Origin: Jaenimonas drosophilae
Lineage: Eukaryota; Euglenozoa; Kinetoplastea; Trypanosomatida; Trypanosomatidae
Assembly (NCBI GenBank): GCA_030849065.1
Contig: JASAON010001524.1
Location: 1 to 47,023 of the forward strand
Direction: 5' to 3'
Length of the DNA: 47,023 bases
Below are positions 1 to 9,913 of the stretch, piece by piece. The translations under genes were made by a program, and so were the position numbers. Within the stretch, counting starts at the first letter, position 1. Each line of letters begins with the position of its first letter. The notes under the pieces were generated by a model. The model did not search any database. It saw nothing but the letters and a program-made list of their open reading frames with translations, and was not told where the DNA came from.

Positions 1-3000
1 CTGGATCACTAAGGAGTGCCCCCAAGCCAAAACCATCGAGATCCAAGTCATCGGCAACATCAACGACCGGCTTGATCTTCGGCTTCGTCTCCTCCTTCTT
101 CACACGTTGGCGTGCCGGTTTTGCGGCTCCATTGCTTCCCTTGCTGGCCGGGGCACTCCTGCTCGCCCTCGGTTTCGGCACACGGGCATCACCCTCGTCC
201 TCATCCACGTCCACCTCACTCGAGTCACTATCCTGGTCGTTGAGCCAGCTTTCATCCACGCTCTCATCATCATCACTATCCTTCTTCTTGCGCTTGCGCT
301 TCGGGGCAGCTCGCTTCGGCCCCTCCACCGAGGTATCATCGGCTGCTCGCCGTCCAGCCACCCCGTTGCCCGCCTTGCGGTCCGTCTTATCACTCTCCTT
401 CTGCAGGGTTTGGCGTGCCTTGTCGGAGAGCAGTGGCACACGCACACGGCTGCCATCAAAGGGCTTCTTCTTCTCGAGCTTCTTGCGCTGAATGGACTGA
501 ATCTCCTTCTCACGCTCCGCAAAGTATGCCTCCAGCTTGGGACGAAGAAGGCTCAGGTCCTCCTGCCACAAATCCTTCGGCGTGCGTACCTCCATCGCCG
601 CGGTGTCGTTCTTGGCCTTTCGGAGTTGAGCCTCCAATCGGGCAATCATCTCCTCCGTCAAGCTCCACAACTTCATGCCGAGAAGATAGTCGTAGTCCTT
701 CGTGGCCCGGGCCACCTCTGGGCTTTCACGCGCTTCACCTCCGCTGCCAAAGAGGAGATCATCCTCGGCTTCATGGGCACCACCCGCACGCTCACCCTCA
801 TCATCCTCCTCCTCAATTGTCGTGGCAGAGACCTTCTTCTTGTTGTGGGGTGGGAACGCCACAAACTGAAGGCGGCGGAGCTCGTTGAGAAGCTCCACCT
901 TCTTCCGCTTCGTGACGATGAGCTCACCGTTCACCACCATGCGAACAAAGCGCACCATGTTCTCCAGCTTCGACGTGATGCGGCGGAGCTCACCGAGGAG
1001 GTACTCCTTTCGTTTGCTGTAGTACTCCAGACGAATCAGATAGAACTCCTTGAGCACCGCCTCCGCATCGCTGTACTTGGTGATCTGCCCATCCCGATTG
1101 AAGGCGATGATGTTCGTGGCGTGGATAAACTCCCGAAGCTGGAGCCGTTCCTCCACCACATCTTGCTGCTGCCACAGCTGAAGTACCTGCGGGTGGACGA
1201 GCACCTCAAAGTCCACCGTTACATCGGTGTTGTGCTCGCGGTACTGCACCACAACCTCCTTCTCCCGCAAATCCTCCAAAAACTTCTTGTAGTTCTGCGT
1301 CCAGGTTCCCACCGGCAGCTCCGTGATGGCCACAACCCCATCCGCGCGCACCTGAAACCGTCCGTGCGAGACAAACTTCCCGCGCTCCCTCTCCTCAATC
1401 ACCCCCGTGAAGCCAAAGTACCACGGATGCATCGGCACCACATCGGCCCCGCTGAGCAACCGCTGAAGATTCTCAACAATCTCAATTGGGTTGTAGCTCG
1501 GAATGTTGGTGCTGAAGCCTGTTCCGATACCCGCCGTCCCATTCACCAAAGCCATGGGCAGAATGGGAACGTAGTAGGAGGGTTCCACGGAGAGGCCATC
1601 ATCATCCTTGTAGTCCACCACAAAGTCATCGGCTGGGTGGAAGATGAGTCGGGCCATCTGCATCAGTCGGGTGAAGATGTAGCGACCCGCGGCATGATCC
1701 TTGCCACCTTGAAGACGAGTACCAAACTGACCATCCTGCTTCAGCAGTGGGACGTTGTTGCTCCCAACAAAGTTCTGTGCCATGCCCACAATGGTCTGTA
1801 CCAAGGACTGCTCACCGTGGTGGTAGGCGGAGTGCTCCGAGACGTAACCGGAGAGCTGCACCACCTTGAGAGGCTTCGTGAGATTGCGCTTGAAGCAGCA
1901 AAAGAGAATCTTCCGCTGACCGGGCTTGAAGCCGTCCACGACGCTCGGGATGGAGCGCTCGCAATCGGCGATGGAGAAGAGGATGAGCTCCTTATCCACG
2001 AAGTCACCGTAGCTCACTTGGCGGACGTTGTAGTCCATCGTCTCATTCGCGCTGGCATCATTGGTCTTGAAGCGTGTGATCCACTCCTTGCGATCCTCGA
2101 CGCGGTCCTTGGCAAAGGCCATGACGATGCGATCGGCATCGGTCGGGCCCTTCTCCGTGAACTCTAGACGATGGCGCTCAATGTTCTCAAAGTACTCACG
2201 GCCCTCCTTGGCCCCGGACGTACCAAGACCCTTGTAGTAGCGGATCTCATAACCACTGAGGGCATCCCCAACCGATTGCTTCCACTCAAAGTAGTCGGGG
2301 AGGGAGAAGAAGGAGATGGCGCGGTCCTCGGAGCCACGGCCCTTCTTGCGCGCCTTCACAATAGGGGTGATGAACTGCTGAAGGAATCCCGGCACCCGCA
2401 GGAGTCCTGGCCAGTAGTGGTGAATGAAGTTGATGATGAGGCCCTTGATGTGTGAGCCATCATGATCCTGATCAGACATGATCATGAGGTGGCCGTAGCG
2501 GAGTCCTTCAACGGAGGTGTACTTTTGCCGGATATCCAAGCCCATGATCTTCATCACGGACTGGATCTCCTCGCACGTCATGACCTTCTTGAGGGTGGCA
2601 TCACGCACGTTGAGGGGCTTTCCACGGAGCGGGAACACACCATAGTAGTCGCGATCCTTCACCGCCAAGCCTGCCGTACACAAGGTCTTGGCAGAATCTC
2701 CCTCGGTGAGAATCAACGTGCAGCGGTGGCCGTTCTTCCCTCCCGCCTCGTTGGCATCGTCGAGCTTTGGAATGCCCATGATCTGTTTTCGGTCCGACGA
2801 CTTCATCTTCGCCGCCATCTCCTTGGTGAGCTTGCTGTGCGCCATCTCCACCGATCGCTCCACGATGCCCGACTTGAGAATGTAGTCCACCATGGAGTTG
2901 GGAATATCACAGGTGCTGCCGAACTTGGTACGCACGGTGTTGAGGGTTTCCTTCGTCTGGGAGTCAAAGCCTGGGTTCTCAATGAGGCAGTTCACGAAGA

Positions 3001-3994
3001 GGAAGATGTGGGGCCGGATCATGTGCGGCTTCACGTCCGTCTTGTTCTTCTTCTTGGCGGCATCGGTGACCTTGGTGATGATTTGATCCAGGAGGTACTT
3101 CACGTGGGTTCCGCCACGAATGGTGGCGATGGAATTCACGAAACTCACTTGCTGGAATCCCATGTTGGAGACCCGCACGCTCAGCTCCCACCGATCACTC
3201 ACACGTGCGTAACTGGCCTTGTGCTTCTCTTCACCCATGGTTGGATAGAGATCCACGTAGTCCTGGAAGGTACTCACATTCAGTCGCTCATCGTTCAGGT
3301 AGCAGCGGAGTGTCTTGTCGGTGCAGCCGGCAACATCGTAGATGCGTCGCTTCATCATGAGCATCATCTCCTCCGTGAATTTATCCACGTGAAAACGTTC
3401 AAAATCAGGATAGAAGGTGACCATGGTGTAGTCCGGACCATCACAGGAGGTGATGGTTGGCTCCTCGTGTTGCAACATGTTGTTGCTCCAGCGCATGGAG
3501 AACTTCTTGTGCGAGCGTGAGTGAACCGTTTCCACCTCAAAGCGCTTTGAAAAGACGTTGGTGAGCTTCGCTCCGTAGCCGTTGCGTCCGCCGGTAACCT
3601 TGGCCTCATCATCATCGTAGTTGGATGAGGTGAGGAGGTGCCCAAAAATCATCTCGGGCACCCACAAGTTGTGCTCACGATGGCGCTGAACGGGAATACC
3701 TTCGCCGTTGTTATACACGCGCACGCTCTCCTCGGTGATCCACACCTTGATCTTGGTCTGCCCGTCGGGGTCACGAACCTTGTTGTCGGAGGCGTTCACG
3801 AGGATCTCATCAAAAATCTTGTACAGCCCAGGAATCCACGTACACTTGCGCTGCTTCATGACGGCGTCGGCCTCATCGTAGACCCATATATCGTCTGTAA
3901 CGGGTTCAATGGTGCCGATATACATGTCAGGTCGTGCAAGAATGTGCTCATGCTGGCTCTTCTTTTGGTAAATCTGCTCCACTGTCTTGCCCAT
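1..3994 (-). CDS. TOP2: DNA topoisomerase II (nuclear type), 3' end cut by the window edge
   Basis: Type IIA topoisomerase, which passes one DNA duplex through a transient double-strand break using ATP. The frame is open from the ATG at 3994 to the left edge, giving 1331 visible residues and no stop. Seen in order: GHKL ATPase with the glycine-rich motif GGRNGYGAKL near residues 135-144; TOPRIM with LTEGDSA (about 429-435) and the metal triad DQDHDG (about 508-513); PLRGKPLNVRDA near 455; and the breakage-reunion domain with AAGRYIFTRL, whose tyrosine near 772 should be the DNA-linking residue. The C-terminal part is highly charged, with a basic KRKRKKK stretch and acidic runs. This is typical of the nuclear enzyme rather than the kinetoplast TOP2mt. 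It ends inside an acidic/basic tail, so probably few residues are missing. The family call is certain; nuclear location is inferred. Confidence 0.97.
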   Translation of the reverse strand, partial: MGKTVEQIYQKKSQHEHILARPDMYIGTIEPVTDDIWVYDEADAVMKQRKCTWIPGLYKIFDEILVNASDNKVRDPDGQTKIKVWITEESVRVYNNGEGIPVQRHREHNLWVPEMIFGHLLTSSNYDDDEAKVTGGRNGYGAKLTNVFSKRFEVETVHSRSHKKFSMRWSNNMLQHEEPTITSCDGPDYTMVTFYPDFERFHVDKFTEEMMLMMKRRIYDVAGCTDKTLRCYLNDERLNVSTFQDYVDLYPTMGEEKHKASYARVSDRWELSVRVSNMGFQQVSFVNSIATIRGGTHVKYLLDQIITKVTDAAKKKNKTDVKPHMIRPHIFLFVNCLIENPGFDSQTKETLNTVRTKFGSTCDIPNSMVDYILKSGIVERSVEMAHSKLTKEMAAKMKSSDRKQIMGIPKLDDANEAGGKNGHRCTLILTEGDSAKTLCTAGLAVKDRDYYGVFPLRGKPLNVRDATLKKVMTCEEIQSVMKIMGLDIRQKYTSVEGLRYGHLMIMSDQDHDGSHIKGLIINFIHHYWPGLLRVPGFLQQFITPIVKARKKGRGSEDRAISFFSLPDYFEWKQSVGDALSGYEIRYYKGLGTSGAKEGREYFENIERHRLEFTEKGPTDADRIVMAFAKDRVEDRKEWITRFKTNDASANETMDYNVRQVSYGDFVDKELILFSIADCERSIPSVVDGFKPGQRKILFCCFKRNLTKPLKVVQLSGYVSEHSAYHHGEQSLVQTIVGMAQNFVGSNNVPLLKQDGQFGTRLQGGKDHAAGRYIFTRLMQMARLIFHPADDFVVDYKDDDGLSVEPSYYVPILPMALVNGTAGIGTGFSTNIPSYNPIEIVENLQRLLSGADVVPMHPWYFGFTGVIEERERGKFVSHGRFQVRADGVVAITELPVGTWTQNYKKFLEDLREKEVVVQYREHNTDVTVDFEVLVHPQVLQLWQQQDVVEERLQLREFIHATNIIAFNRDGQITKYSDAEAVLKEFYLIRLEYYSKRKEYLLGELRRITSKLENMVRFVRMVVNGELIVTKRKKVELLNELRRLQFVAFPPHNKKKVSATTIEEEDDEGERAGGAHEAEDDLLFGSGGEARESPEVARATKDYDYLLGMKLWSLTEEMIARLEAQLRKAKNDTAAMEVRTPKDLWQEDLSLLRPKLEAYFAEREKEIQSIQRKKLEKKKPFDGSRVRVPLLSDKARQTLQKESDKTDRKAGNGVAGRRAADDTSVEGPKRAAPKRKRKKKDSDDDESVDESWLNDQDSDSSEVDVDEDEGDARVPKPRASRSAPASKGSNGAAKPARQRVKKEETKPKIKPVVDVADDLDLDGFGLGALLSDP

Positions 3995-4039
3995 CCTTGT
4001 GAAGATTTTGCTGAATGTGGGAAATGGATATAAGTGGAT

Positions 4040-4182
4040 AGAAGTGTGTGCGAATGTGTGCGTATGTGTGTGTCTGTGTGTGAGGTGAGTACGTCTGGGT
4101 CTGTGGAGAAGGTATTCTGGTCAGAAAAAAAAATAATCAATCTAGTCTGTGTTATAATTGTTGTGTTGTGTGTGTGTGTGTT
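4040..4182 (+). repeat. GT-rich microsatellites in the TOP2 leader region
   Basis: Two imperfect (GT)n stretches (about 4040-4085 and 4155-4182) on the plus strand, so CA-rich in the transcript. They flank the predicted TOP2 acceptor. Confidence 0.75.
4117..4133 (-). promoter_or_regulatory. Predicted spliced-leader acceptor for TOP2
   Basis: On the minus strand a run of nine T (4133-4125) is followed by the first AG at 4118-4117, about 122 nt before the TOP2 ATG. The CA-rich stretch between acceptor and ATG would be the 5' UTR. Inferred from the usual tract-then-AG rule of trypanosomatid trans-splicing. Confidence 0.5.
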
Positions 4183-4422
4183 CTATTTATCTACGCGCTC
4201 AGTCAGGAAGAGCAAGGCGGGAGTGCTACACCATCATCAAAGAATGGGAAGAAGGAGCATATGTGTGAGTGGGTACCATCGTGCCGTGGAACATGGATCA
4301 CACGAACGACAATGAACGTGGGGGAGAAAAAGAAGGAAAAGTGCTTGCTGAGAGGAGTACCGCTATGAAACAGGCACTACACACACACACAGCAATGAGG
4401 ATGAGGTGCGCCAAGTACCCAC

Positions 4423-6120
4423 TCACCCTGTACGCCGTGTAGGACCGCTGGACGAAGCAGTCGTGGGCTTGCGCAGCTTCATGGGGTGAAAGGCGGCAAT
4501 GTGAAGATCCTTCTGCTGCTGATCCATTCGCTGACACTCACGCAGCACATACTGCCGCGGAATCACCAGCCGTGTGCTACGGTCCTCCGCATTTCGGTGG
4601 AGCAATCCCATGGACAACATCGTTCGCAGCACATCCGCCTCCTCCAAGCCCACCCCTGCCGCCACCTCGGCCACCGTCGTGTACTGAGGAGCCTCATCCG
4701 TCGCGCTACCCTCCACCCGCCGCGAGCCACTTAACATACCATCCTCATCACCCTCATTGCCCACCTCCACTGCACCGGTTTCCACCTCTCGCGGACGGCG
4801 CCGATTGGCCGCGCGTGAAGCATCTCCTTCACCAGAAAGAGAGGCACGTGCAGGAGCCTCATGTGGATGATCCTCACCCGTGGAGGTGGGAGGACTGACC
4901 TTGGCAGCCATCCAACGCAGCAGCTGGCGCTGCCAATAACGTTGGTAGGCCGCCGCACCAAGATCAGAGAGTGGCTTCTCGGGCCCTCCGCACTGACCGC
5001 GGCGATAAGCTAGCTCGTAGCTGATGGAGATCATCAGTTGGCCCAGGTGGCGCACAGGGGGCTGAGATGCCCCACCCGCAAAGCATGGCAGCGTCACGAT
5101 GCAGGCGAGGTTGTACTCCACCACCTGCTTCTCCCAGGTGAAGTAGCCGGCAAAGTACCGTGCGCGTGGGTCGTTGATGTAGTTTGGGTAGTGGCGATGA
5201 TGGAGGCACACAACGTAGAAGAGATAGTTGCGCACATCATGGCCAGCGAGCTTGTTCTCCAGGAAGGACTTCCCCAGCAGAAACAGATGCCGGCAGTAGG
5301 TGGTCTGCCGGCTGCCATTAACCTCGTAGACGGAAACCCCACGCTCCACATCGCAGTAAATCTCTGTTCCGGGAGGTGCAAGCTGCCCGCAGCGGTATGT
5401 GAGGGTTTCGTAGCGCATTTGATCTGCGTCTTCGTAAATGCGGAGTGAGAAGGGGCAGAGGAAGCCATCCTTAATGAAGGGGTTCTTCACCAAGACGGTG
5501 TTGGTCGGGGTTGGTGGTGGTGACGGTGCCGCGGAGGTTGGTACTGATGGAAGGGGAGGTGATGGCAGAACCTTTTCACAGGAGGTGCACTCCGCCTGTT
5601 GCCACGATGAGTGGACCTCCACCATCACCGATGGGGAGTAGCTGGGGTGAAGGAGGCCGTAGGGGGCGTAGTACCACGGTGCGAAGATGTGCTCCTGAAG
5701 GTAGGCCAAGAAGCGCACCGTGGTTGGTGTCCGGCAATCCCGCAGCAGCCGCTCCTCAAGGTAGTCCAGCTGCTTCTTGGCTCGTTGTGTGCGCGCCATT
5801 CCCGCCGTCACCTCCTCGTAGACGGAGCTGCACACCGGCCCGCCCACCACGCTCCGTAGTGGGGCAGCTGATTCCTTCAACTCCACCAAGTCCATGGGGA
5901 ACCAACCACTTAGACGATGATCCGCATCCTTCACACGAACAAATGCGTAGAGCAAATCCGCCGATGGAAGATTCTCCGTGGCAGGAATCCAGAGCTGTCG
6001 TACCTCCAGCAGCTGGCCTTGAAGGATTGCCTGTGAAGTTAGTGAGCGCACCAGGCATGTGCTGTGTAGCAGCCGCTGCGTACCAATGCAACCGCTGGAT
6101 GAGGAGAGAAGATCCACCAT
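4423..6120 (-). CDS. HAT2: MYST-family histone acetyltransferase (probable HAT2)
   Basis: Transfers acetyl groups from acetyl-CoA to histone lysines, presumably in the nucleus. 565 residues from an ATG at 6120. A chromo-barrel-like segment lies near 36-83 (YAFVRVKDADHRLSGWF). The MYST catalytic domain runs about 215-405: the invariant active-site lysine fits K290 (FLENKLAGHD), the catalytic cysteine C340 (YNLACIVTLP) and the general-base glutamate E369 (SYELAYRR), followed by GGPEKPLSDLG. Oddities: the usual four-ligand zinc finger is eroded (CPFS start, one later cysteine, no histidine), as also in yeast Esa1. About 50 proline-rich residues interrupt the region before it, and seven extra residues precede the acetyl-CoA loop, which reads RHLGQL rather than RxxGxG/A. 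The C-terminal helical part is split by a roughly 70-residue acidic linker. The family is certain. The HAT2 name rests on remembered adjacency to TOP2 in Leishmania. Confidence 0.9.
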   Translation of the reverse strand: MVDLLSSSSGCIGTQRLLHSTCLVRSLTSQAILQGQLLEVRQLWIPATENLPSADLLYAFVRVKDADHRLSGWFPMDLVELKESAAPLRSVVGGPVCSSVYEEVTAGMARTQRAKKQLDYLEERLLRDCRTPTTVRFLAYLQEHIFAPWYYAPYGLLHPSYSPSVMVEVHSSWQQAECTSCEKVLPSPPLPSVPTSAAPSPPPTPTNTVLVKNPFIKDGFLCPFSLRIYEDADQMRYETLTYRCGQLAPPGTEIYCDVERGVSVYEVNGSRQTTYCRHLFLLGKSFLENKLAGHDVRNYLFYVVCLHHRHYPNYINDPRARYFAGYFTWEKQVVEYNLACIVTLPCFAGGASQPPVRHLGQLMISISYELAYRRGQCGGPEKPLSDLGAAAYQRYWQRQLLRWMAAKVSPPTSTGEDHPHEAPARASLSGEGDASRAANRRRPREVETGAVEVGNEGDEDGMLSGSRRVEGSATDEAPQYTTVAEVAAGVGLEEADVLRTMLSMGLLHRNAEDRSTRLVIPRQYVLRECQRMDQQQKDLHIAAFHPMKLRKPTTASSSGPTRRTG

Positions 6121-7091
6121 TTAGTTGTGGTTCCTTCACCCACGCAGTAGCAACAACCTTCCCTTTTCTACTACTTACTATGGGCTCCGTGAAGCGTTCG
6201 TCAGTGCAATGGCAGCCACGATGTGCTTCCGCAACCGAGATGAACGCTGTCTTGAATGGAGGGGAGGTGGTGTGTGTAGTAGGGATCAATCATGGATTAG
6301 CCCGCACGTGATGTTCCGTATCAGCGGGAGCGCTGCACAGAACCCCACTTCCAGAATGGGGTTGGTGAGGGCCGTGGTGAGACTACGTGAAGCAATCACG
6401 CAACTCGTCTTCTTCTGTAGCTGTGTGTGTGTGTGTGTGTTACGGCACCGAAGAAGATCAAGAAGGAGGAAAAGATGAAAATGAGTTGGCAACACAACAC
6501 TGGTGATGGTGCACCAAATAGTTAAGAGAAGAAGCGAAGGAAGGAATGAGCATCAGAGTGCCACACACCCCTCTCACATCATCTTCATTCTCTCCTTCTG
6601 CATCGCTTGGTGGGTCCTTACGGGACCACAGTGGAAGGCAGCCAAGAAAAGAGGCTTCACTCTCGCCCTTTCCATCACCCAGCACAAGAAACAGGGGGGA
6701 GGGAGAAGGTGAGTGCGAGCTCCTCAGCTTCTCGAGAAAAGTGTGTGTGTATATAAAGCGAAGCGTGGCACCCCATGAAGGAACAAAGCGCCGTCACGGG
6801 TGAGGCCAAACACCTCGGTCACCGAAAAAAAAAACCTGCGCTTCATTCTTTTTCCTCTTCTTCTTTTTTCTGCGCAACCCACGAATCATGCGATAAGGGC
6901 GTGGGGGATAGGAAGGAGCACCCCCTCACGCACGTGGCGCTACTCAGGCGAGGTGCCTGGATGGCGCGGCAACTCATCATCCCTCATCGCATGTTGATGA
7001 TGGATGGTGTAGGTCAATGTGCGAGAAGGGAAGGGAGCCCACACACAATCCCCGCTTTTGCGTGAGTTTCTTCTTTTCCCACGGACCTCCT
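6121..7091. other. Intergenic region, HAT2 5' side and PEX11 3' UTR
   Basis: 971 bp without a credible gene. A (GT)n run lies near 6422-6440 and purine-rich plus-strand stretches are common, i.e. minus-strand pyrimidine tracts. Frames here are short and low complexity. Confidence 0.6.
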
Positions 7092-7748
7092 CTACTTGAT
7101 CTTGTTCCAGTTGAGGTAGGTGGCCACACCTCCGGAGACGCAGGTGAGCGTGCCGGTGGTGACTGCGTTGGGGTGCCACACGCTCTTGAGGTAGCCAACA
7201 GCAGCCATCGCTACGAGGGTGTCGGAGCCGTCCTTGGCCAGGTTGATGAGAGCGGCCTTGGACTCCTTGGTGCTCGTGGAGGCATCAGCGGCCTTCTTGA
7301 GGACGGCGGCGTGGAGGGAGAAGAGGTCGAGCACCGCGGCCAGGAAGAAGCCCCAGAACTGGGCCAGCTTCGCGCGCTTGGCGATGGACTTATCATCGGC
7401 AGGGATGAGCTTGTGCTTGGCAATGAAGGCGGCATTGTCTCCAATGATGTAGAGGGAGTTGCCCAGAATGCGGAAGAACTCAATGAACTTCTTGAGCTCC
7501 GTGCCCTGCACGCCGTTGTTGCGCACGGCGTCGATGATCTTCTGGAGCTTGGGGACATCACCAATGAACTTGCCCATGCGCATCAGTGAGCGAGCACTGC
7601 CAATGGACTTGCCAAGGCCTTCGTAGGCCTTGGTGTTGATGGGCTCCACAGCCGCGAGGATCTTGCAGAAGCCGGCGAGGAACTTGTAAATCTTATCGCG
7701 TCCATCGGTCTGGGCGAGGAGCTTGATGAGCTTATCCATGTCAGCCAT
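7092..7748 (-). CDS. PEX11: Peroxin 11, glycosomal membrane elongation/division factor
   Basis: Integral glycosomal membrane protein of the PEX11 family, which controls glycosome shape and number. 218 residues from the ATG at 7748, matching the size I recall for trypanosome PEX11. The frame stays open upstream, but that part contains the pyrimidine tract and splice acceptor, so it is not coding. Diagnostic blocks: TDGRDKIYKFLAGFCKIL near 14-31, RSLMRMGKFIGD near 53-64, FFRILGNSLYIIGDN near 93-107, and AQFWGFFLAAVLDL near 129-142. The C-terminus has a hydrophobic segment followed by basic NWNKIK. It is the first of three tandem PEX11-family genes and by length and sequence the closest to canonical PEX11. 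Long flanking gaps suggest long UTRs. Confidence 0.93.
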   Translation of the reverse strand: MADMDKLIKLLAQTDGRDKIYKFLAGFCKILAAVEPINTKAYEGLGKSIGSARSLMRMGKFIGDVPKLQKIIDAVRNNGVQGTELKKFIEFFRILGNSLYIIGDNAAFIAKHKLIPADDKSIAKRAKLAQFWGFFLAAVLDLFSLHAAVLKKAADASTSTKESKAALINLAKDGSDTLVAMAAVGYLKSVWHPNAVTTGTLTCVSGGVATYLNWNKIK

Positions 7749-9235
7749 CGTGGAGGAGGGAGGAGATGAAGTGGGGGGGTTGGGCGATAGGAAGTAGAGG
7801 GTAAGTGGATACCTATACATGACGAAGAAGAAGAGGAGAACAAGAGTGAAAAGTAAGACTATTCGTCCCGGCACACACCCGTCCACAATGCCAGCCATAG
7901 CATTCCTGGAGACGAGCACCACCAATTCAGACGGGCTGAACCACTTCCCCCCATCATGCGGCACAGGGCGTTCGTACATGTTCGAACAACCCACCCTGTG
8001 GATCCATCATCCAATAGAATCACCGGCGATAACTAAAAACAAAAATGAAGGAGAAGAAACCGAACACAAGCCTCAGGAAGCTGGGGGGAGAGGGGGGAGG
8101 AGAACCACAACCCCCCACCTGTTGCTCGTAGGGGGCACGCACGCACCTTGTGCCCTAGGGAGAGACATACCAGCCACAAGCACACACATACACACAAGTG
8201 TAGGCCCCCCGCACGCACACACGCCACGCACCACTGCGATGAGCCTCATTCTTCTCTCTGGAGCTCTGGATCCACTTCCTACGTCTATATAATCCTTTGC
8301 GGGGGCGATAAAGTCCACTGTTCTTGTTTTTTTTTTCGGGAGGGAAGTTGGTCTGCCTAGTGCCACACTTTGCTCACCACATCCAAAAAAAGAAAACACT
8401 TCTGAAGTCCACACACAATGTGGGAAGCAAGCGGAGGGGAGAGGGGGTGAGAGGGTCGAGAGGGGGGGGGATGGTGAACGACAACATCCCCCGTCTCTGC
8501 GTGGTTCGTTAGGCGCCATCTCCGTTTGTGCCGCATCTTCTTGACTCCACAACCGTTTGTGGTTGGTGGAAGTTGGGCAGAAAAGGCACATGGGTGAAGC
8601 AAAACCTCCCACAACTGTGCCACAGAGCAGCACGAGTGGCCCCGGCAACCCTCATACATGTTGGATATTGTTGGCCGCACCATCCAGGCCAGCACGGAGC
8701 GAAAATGAAACGAAACAATCGGCCATCACACTTCACCAACATACATCCATCAAACGTCCACTTCGGTACCTCACACAACACTCAGGATCACCGAAAAGAC
8801 CGCAGTCACACAGAAGGGAAGTGAAGATTAGCTTTCAAGTCTCAATACGAAAAAAAAAGCAAAAAAAAAACAACGTTAGAGCAAAGGAAATTCGTCTTCG
8901 TTCCGGAGTTTTTTCTTCTTTCTTCCAACAATCCCTCCACACACACTCACAACACACAACACTTCCCTCAGTCTGAAGTCGTGGGCAACGCCACCACCAC
9001 CACGAGCTTCAGGAATTCAAAAAATCTGTACTTGGATATACCTGACAAGAGAGGAAGATGGGGGTAACATGGAAAGACAAACTCATCCCAACGCAACACA
9101 AGAAGCATCAATACAAGAAAACTGTATCCCATGGAGTGATAAGAGGGTGTCGTTGAACGGGGAATGAGAGGCCGGCCACTCCCAACACCCTTGAGGCTGA
9201 GAGGAAGGAGGAAGAGGAGAGTGAGGAGGAGTGGA
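7749..9235. other. Long intergenic region between PEX11 paralogues
   Basis: 1487 bp. It holds the PEX11 acceptor at its left, CA-rich DNA near 8175-8225, a T9 run near 8330, a G-rich patch near 8430-8470, and A-rich runs near 8850-8870. I see no gene; the frames have no recognisable domain and unlikely composition. Confidence 0.6.
7813..7856 (-). promoter_or_regulatory. Predicted spliced-leader acceptor for PEX11
   Basis: Minus-strand CT-rich tract (about 7856-7821) followed by the first AG at 7814-7813, leaving a 5' UTR of about 64 nt before the ATG at 7748. This site decides the start, because the upstream in-frame extension would be removed. Confidence 0.5.
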
Positions 9236-9913
9236 CTACACCTGCACCCACTTCCAGTTGGTGTAGGTTGAGGCACCACCAGAGAGGCAGAGTAGACATC
9301 CAGAGAGGGCCGGTGAGGGGTCCCAAATGGTCTTGCAGTAGCCCACATTGGCCATACTCAGAAGCACATCAGCAAAGTCCTTCAAGAAGAGATAGAAGTT
9401 GCGTTCAGCGCAGTTCTTGGCGTGGTTCTCATCGTAGTTCCACTTGCGAAGTGAATCACGAACATTGATGAGGTCCAGCCAGGCGGCGAGGATGTAGCCC
9501 CAGAACTGTGCCACACGAGCGTGGCGGTGGAGCGTCTTGTACTCCCCTGGAATAACCTTGTACCGCATCATGAGAGCAAAGTTGTCGCCCACCACGAAGA
9601 AGATGCTAGCAATGTGGCGAAAGAACTCCACAAACTTCTTGAACTCAGTGTTCTCAAAGCCCTGAGCCTGGGTCACCTCCGTCATGTCGCGGATTTTGGG
9701 GATATCACCAACAAACTTGCCCATGCGCAGAAATGAGCGCGCCACACCAATGGAGCGCACCACACGTGCGTAGTCCGCCGCCCGACCAGGGTTGCGGGCC
9801 TCCGTGAAGGCAAAGAGAATCTTGAAGATACCAGCAACCAGCTTGAAGAGCTTGTCTCGTGCCTCAGACTCACTGAGGAGCTTCGCCAAACGATCAACGT
9901 CTCCCTTGGCCAT
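9236..9913 (-). CDS. GIM5: GIM5-like glycosomal membrane protein (PEX11 family, copy 2)
   Basis: PEX11-family glycosomal membrane protein. 225 residues from the ATG at 9913 (MAKGDVDRLAKLL). It shares the array's blocks: ARDKLFKLVAGIFKILFAF near 18-36, ARSFLRMGKFVGDIPKIRD near 58-76, FFRHIASIFFVVGDNFAL near 98-115, and RVAQFWGYILAAWLDL. It differs from PEX11 across most other positions, so it is a diverged paralogue, not a recent copy. GIM5 proteins are abundant and essential for glycosome integrity in Trypanosoma brucei; the same role is inferred here. Whether it corresponds to GIM5A or GIM5B cannot be told. Confidence 0.88.
   Translation of the reverse strand: MAKGDVDRLAKLLSESEARDKLFKLVAGIFKILFAFTEARNPGRAADYARVVRSIGVARSFLRMGKFVGDIPKIRDMTEVTQAQGFENTEFKKFVEFFRHIASIFFVVGDNFALMMRYKVIPGEYKTLHRHARVAQFWGYILAAWLDLINVRDSLRKWNYDENHAKNCAERNFYLFLKDFADVLLSMANVGYCKTIWDPSPALSGCLLCLSGGASTYTNWKWVQV

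Larger units (their letters stand above)
3995..4422. other. Intergenic region between HAT and TOP2 genes with GT/CA microsatellites
   Basis: 428 bp with no convincing gene. It holds three GT/CA-rich stretches (about 4040-4085, 4155-4182 and 4378-4392) and the likely TOP2 acceptor. Short open frames here are low complexity. Confidence 0.7.

Noticed and set aside
107..2167. 686-codon open frame on the plus strand
   Set aside because: It is exactly antisense to topoisomerase II, whose motifs are unmistakable. Long antisense frames are common opposite codon-biased genes.
2462..3520. 352-codon plus-strand frame
   Set aside because: Antisense to the TOP2 ATPase and TOPRIM regions; no domain of its own.
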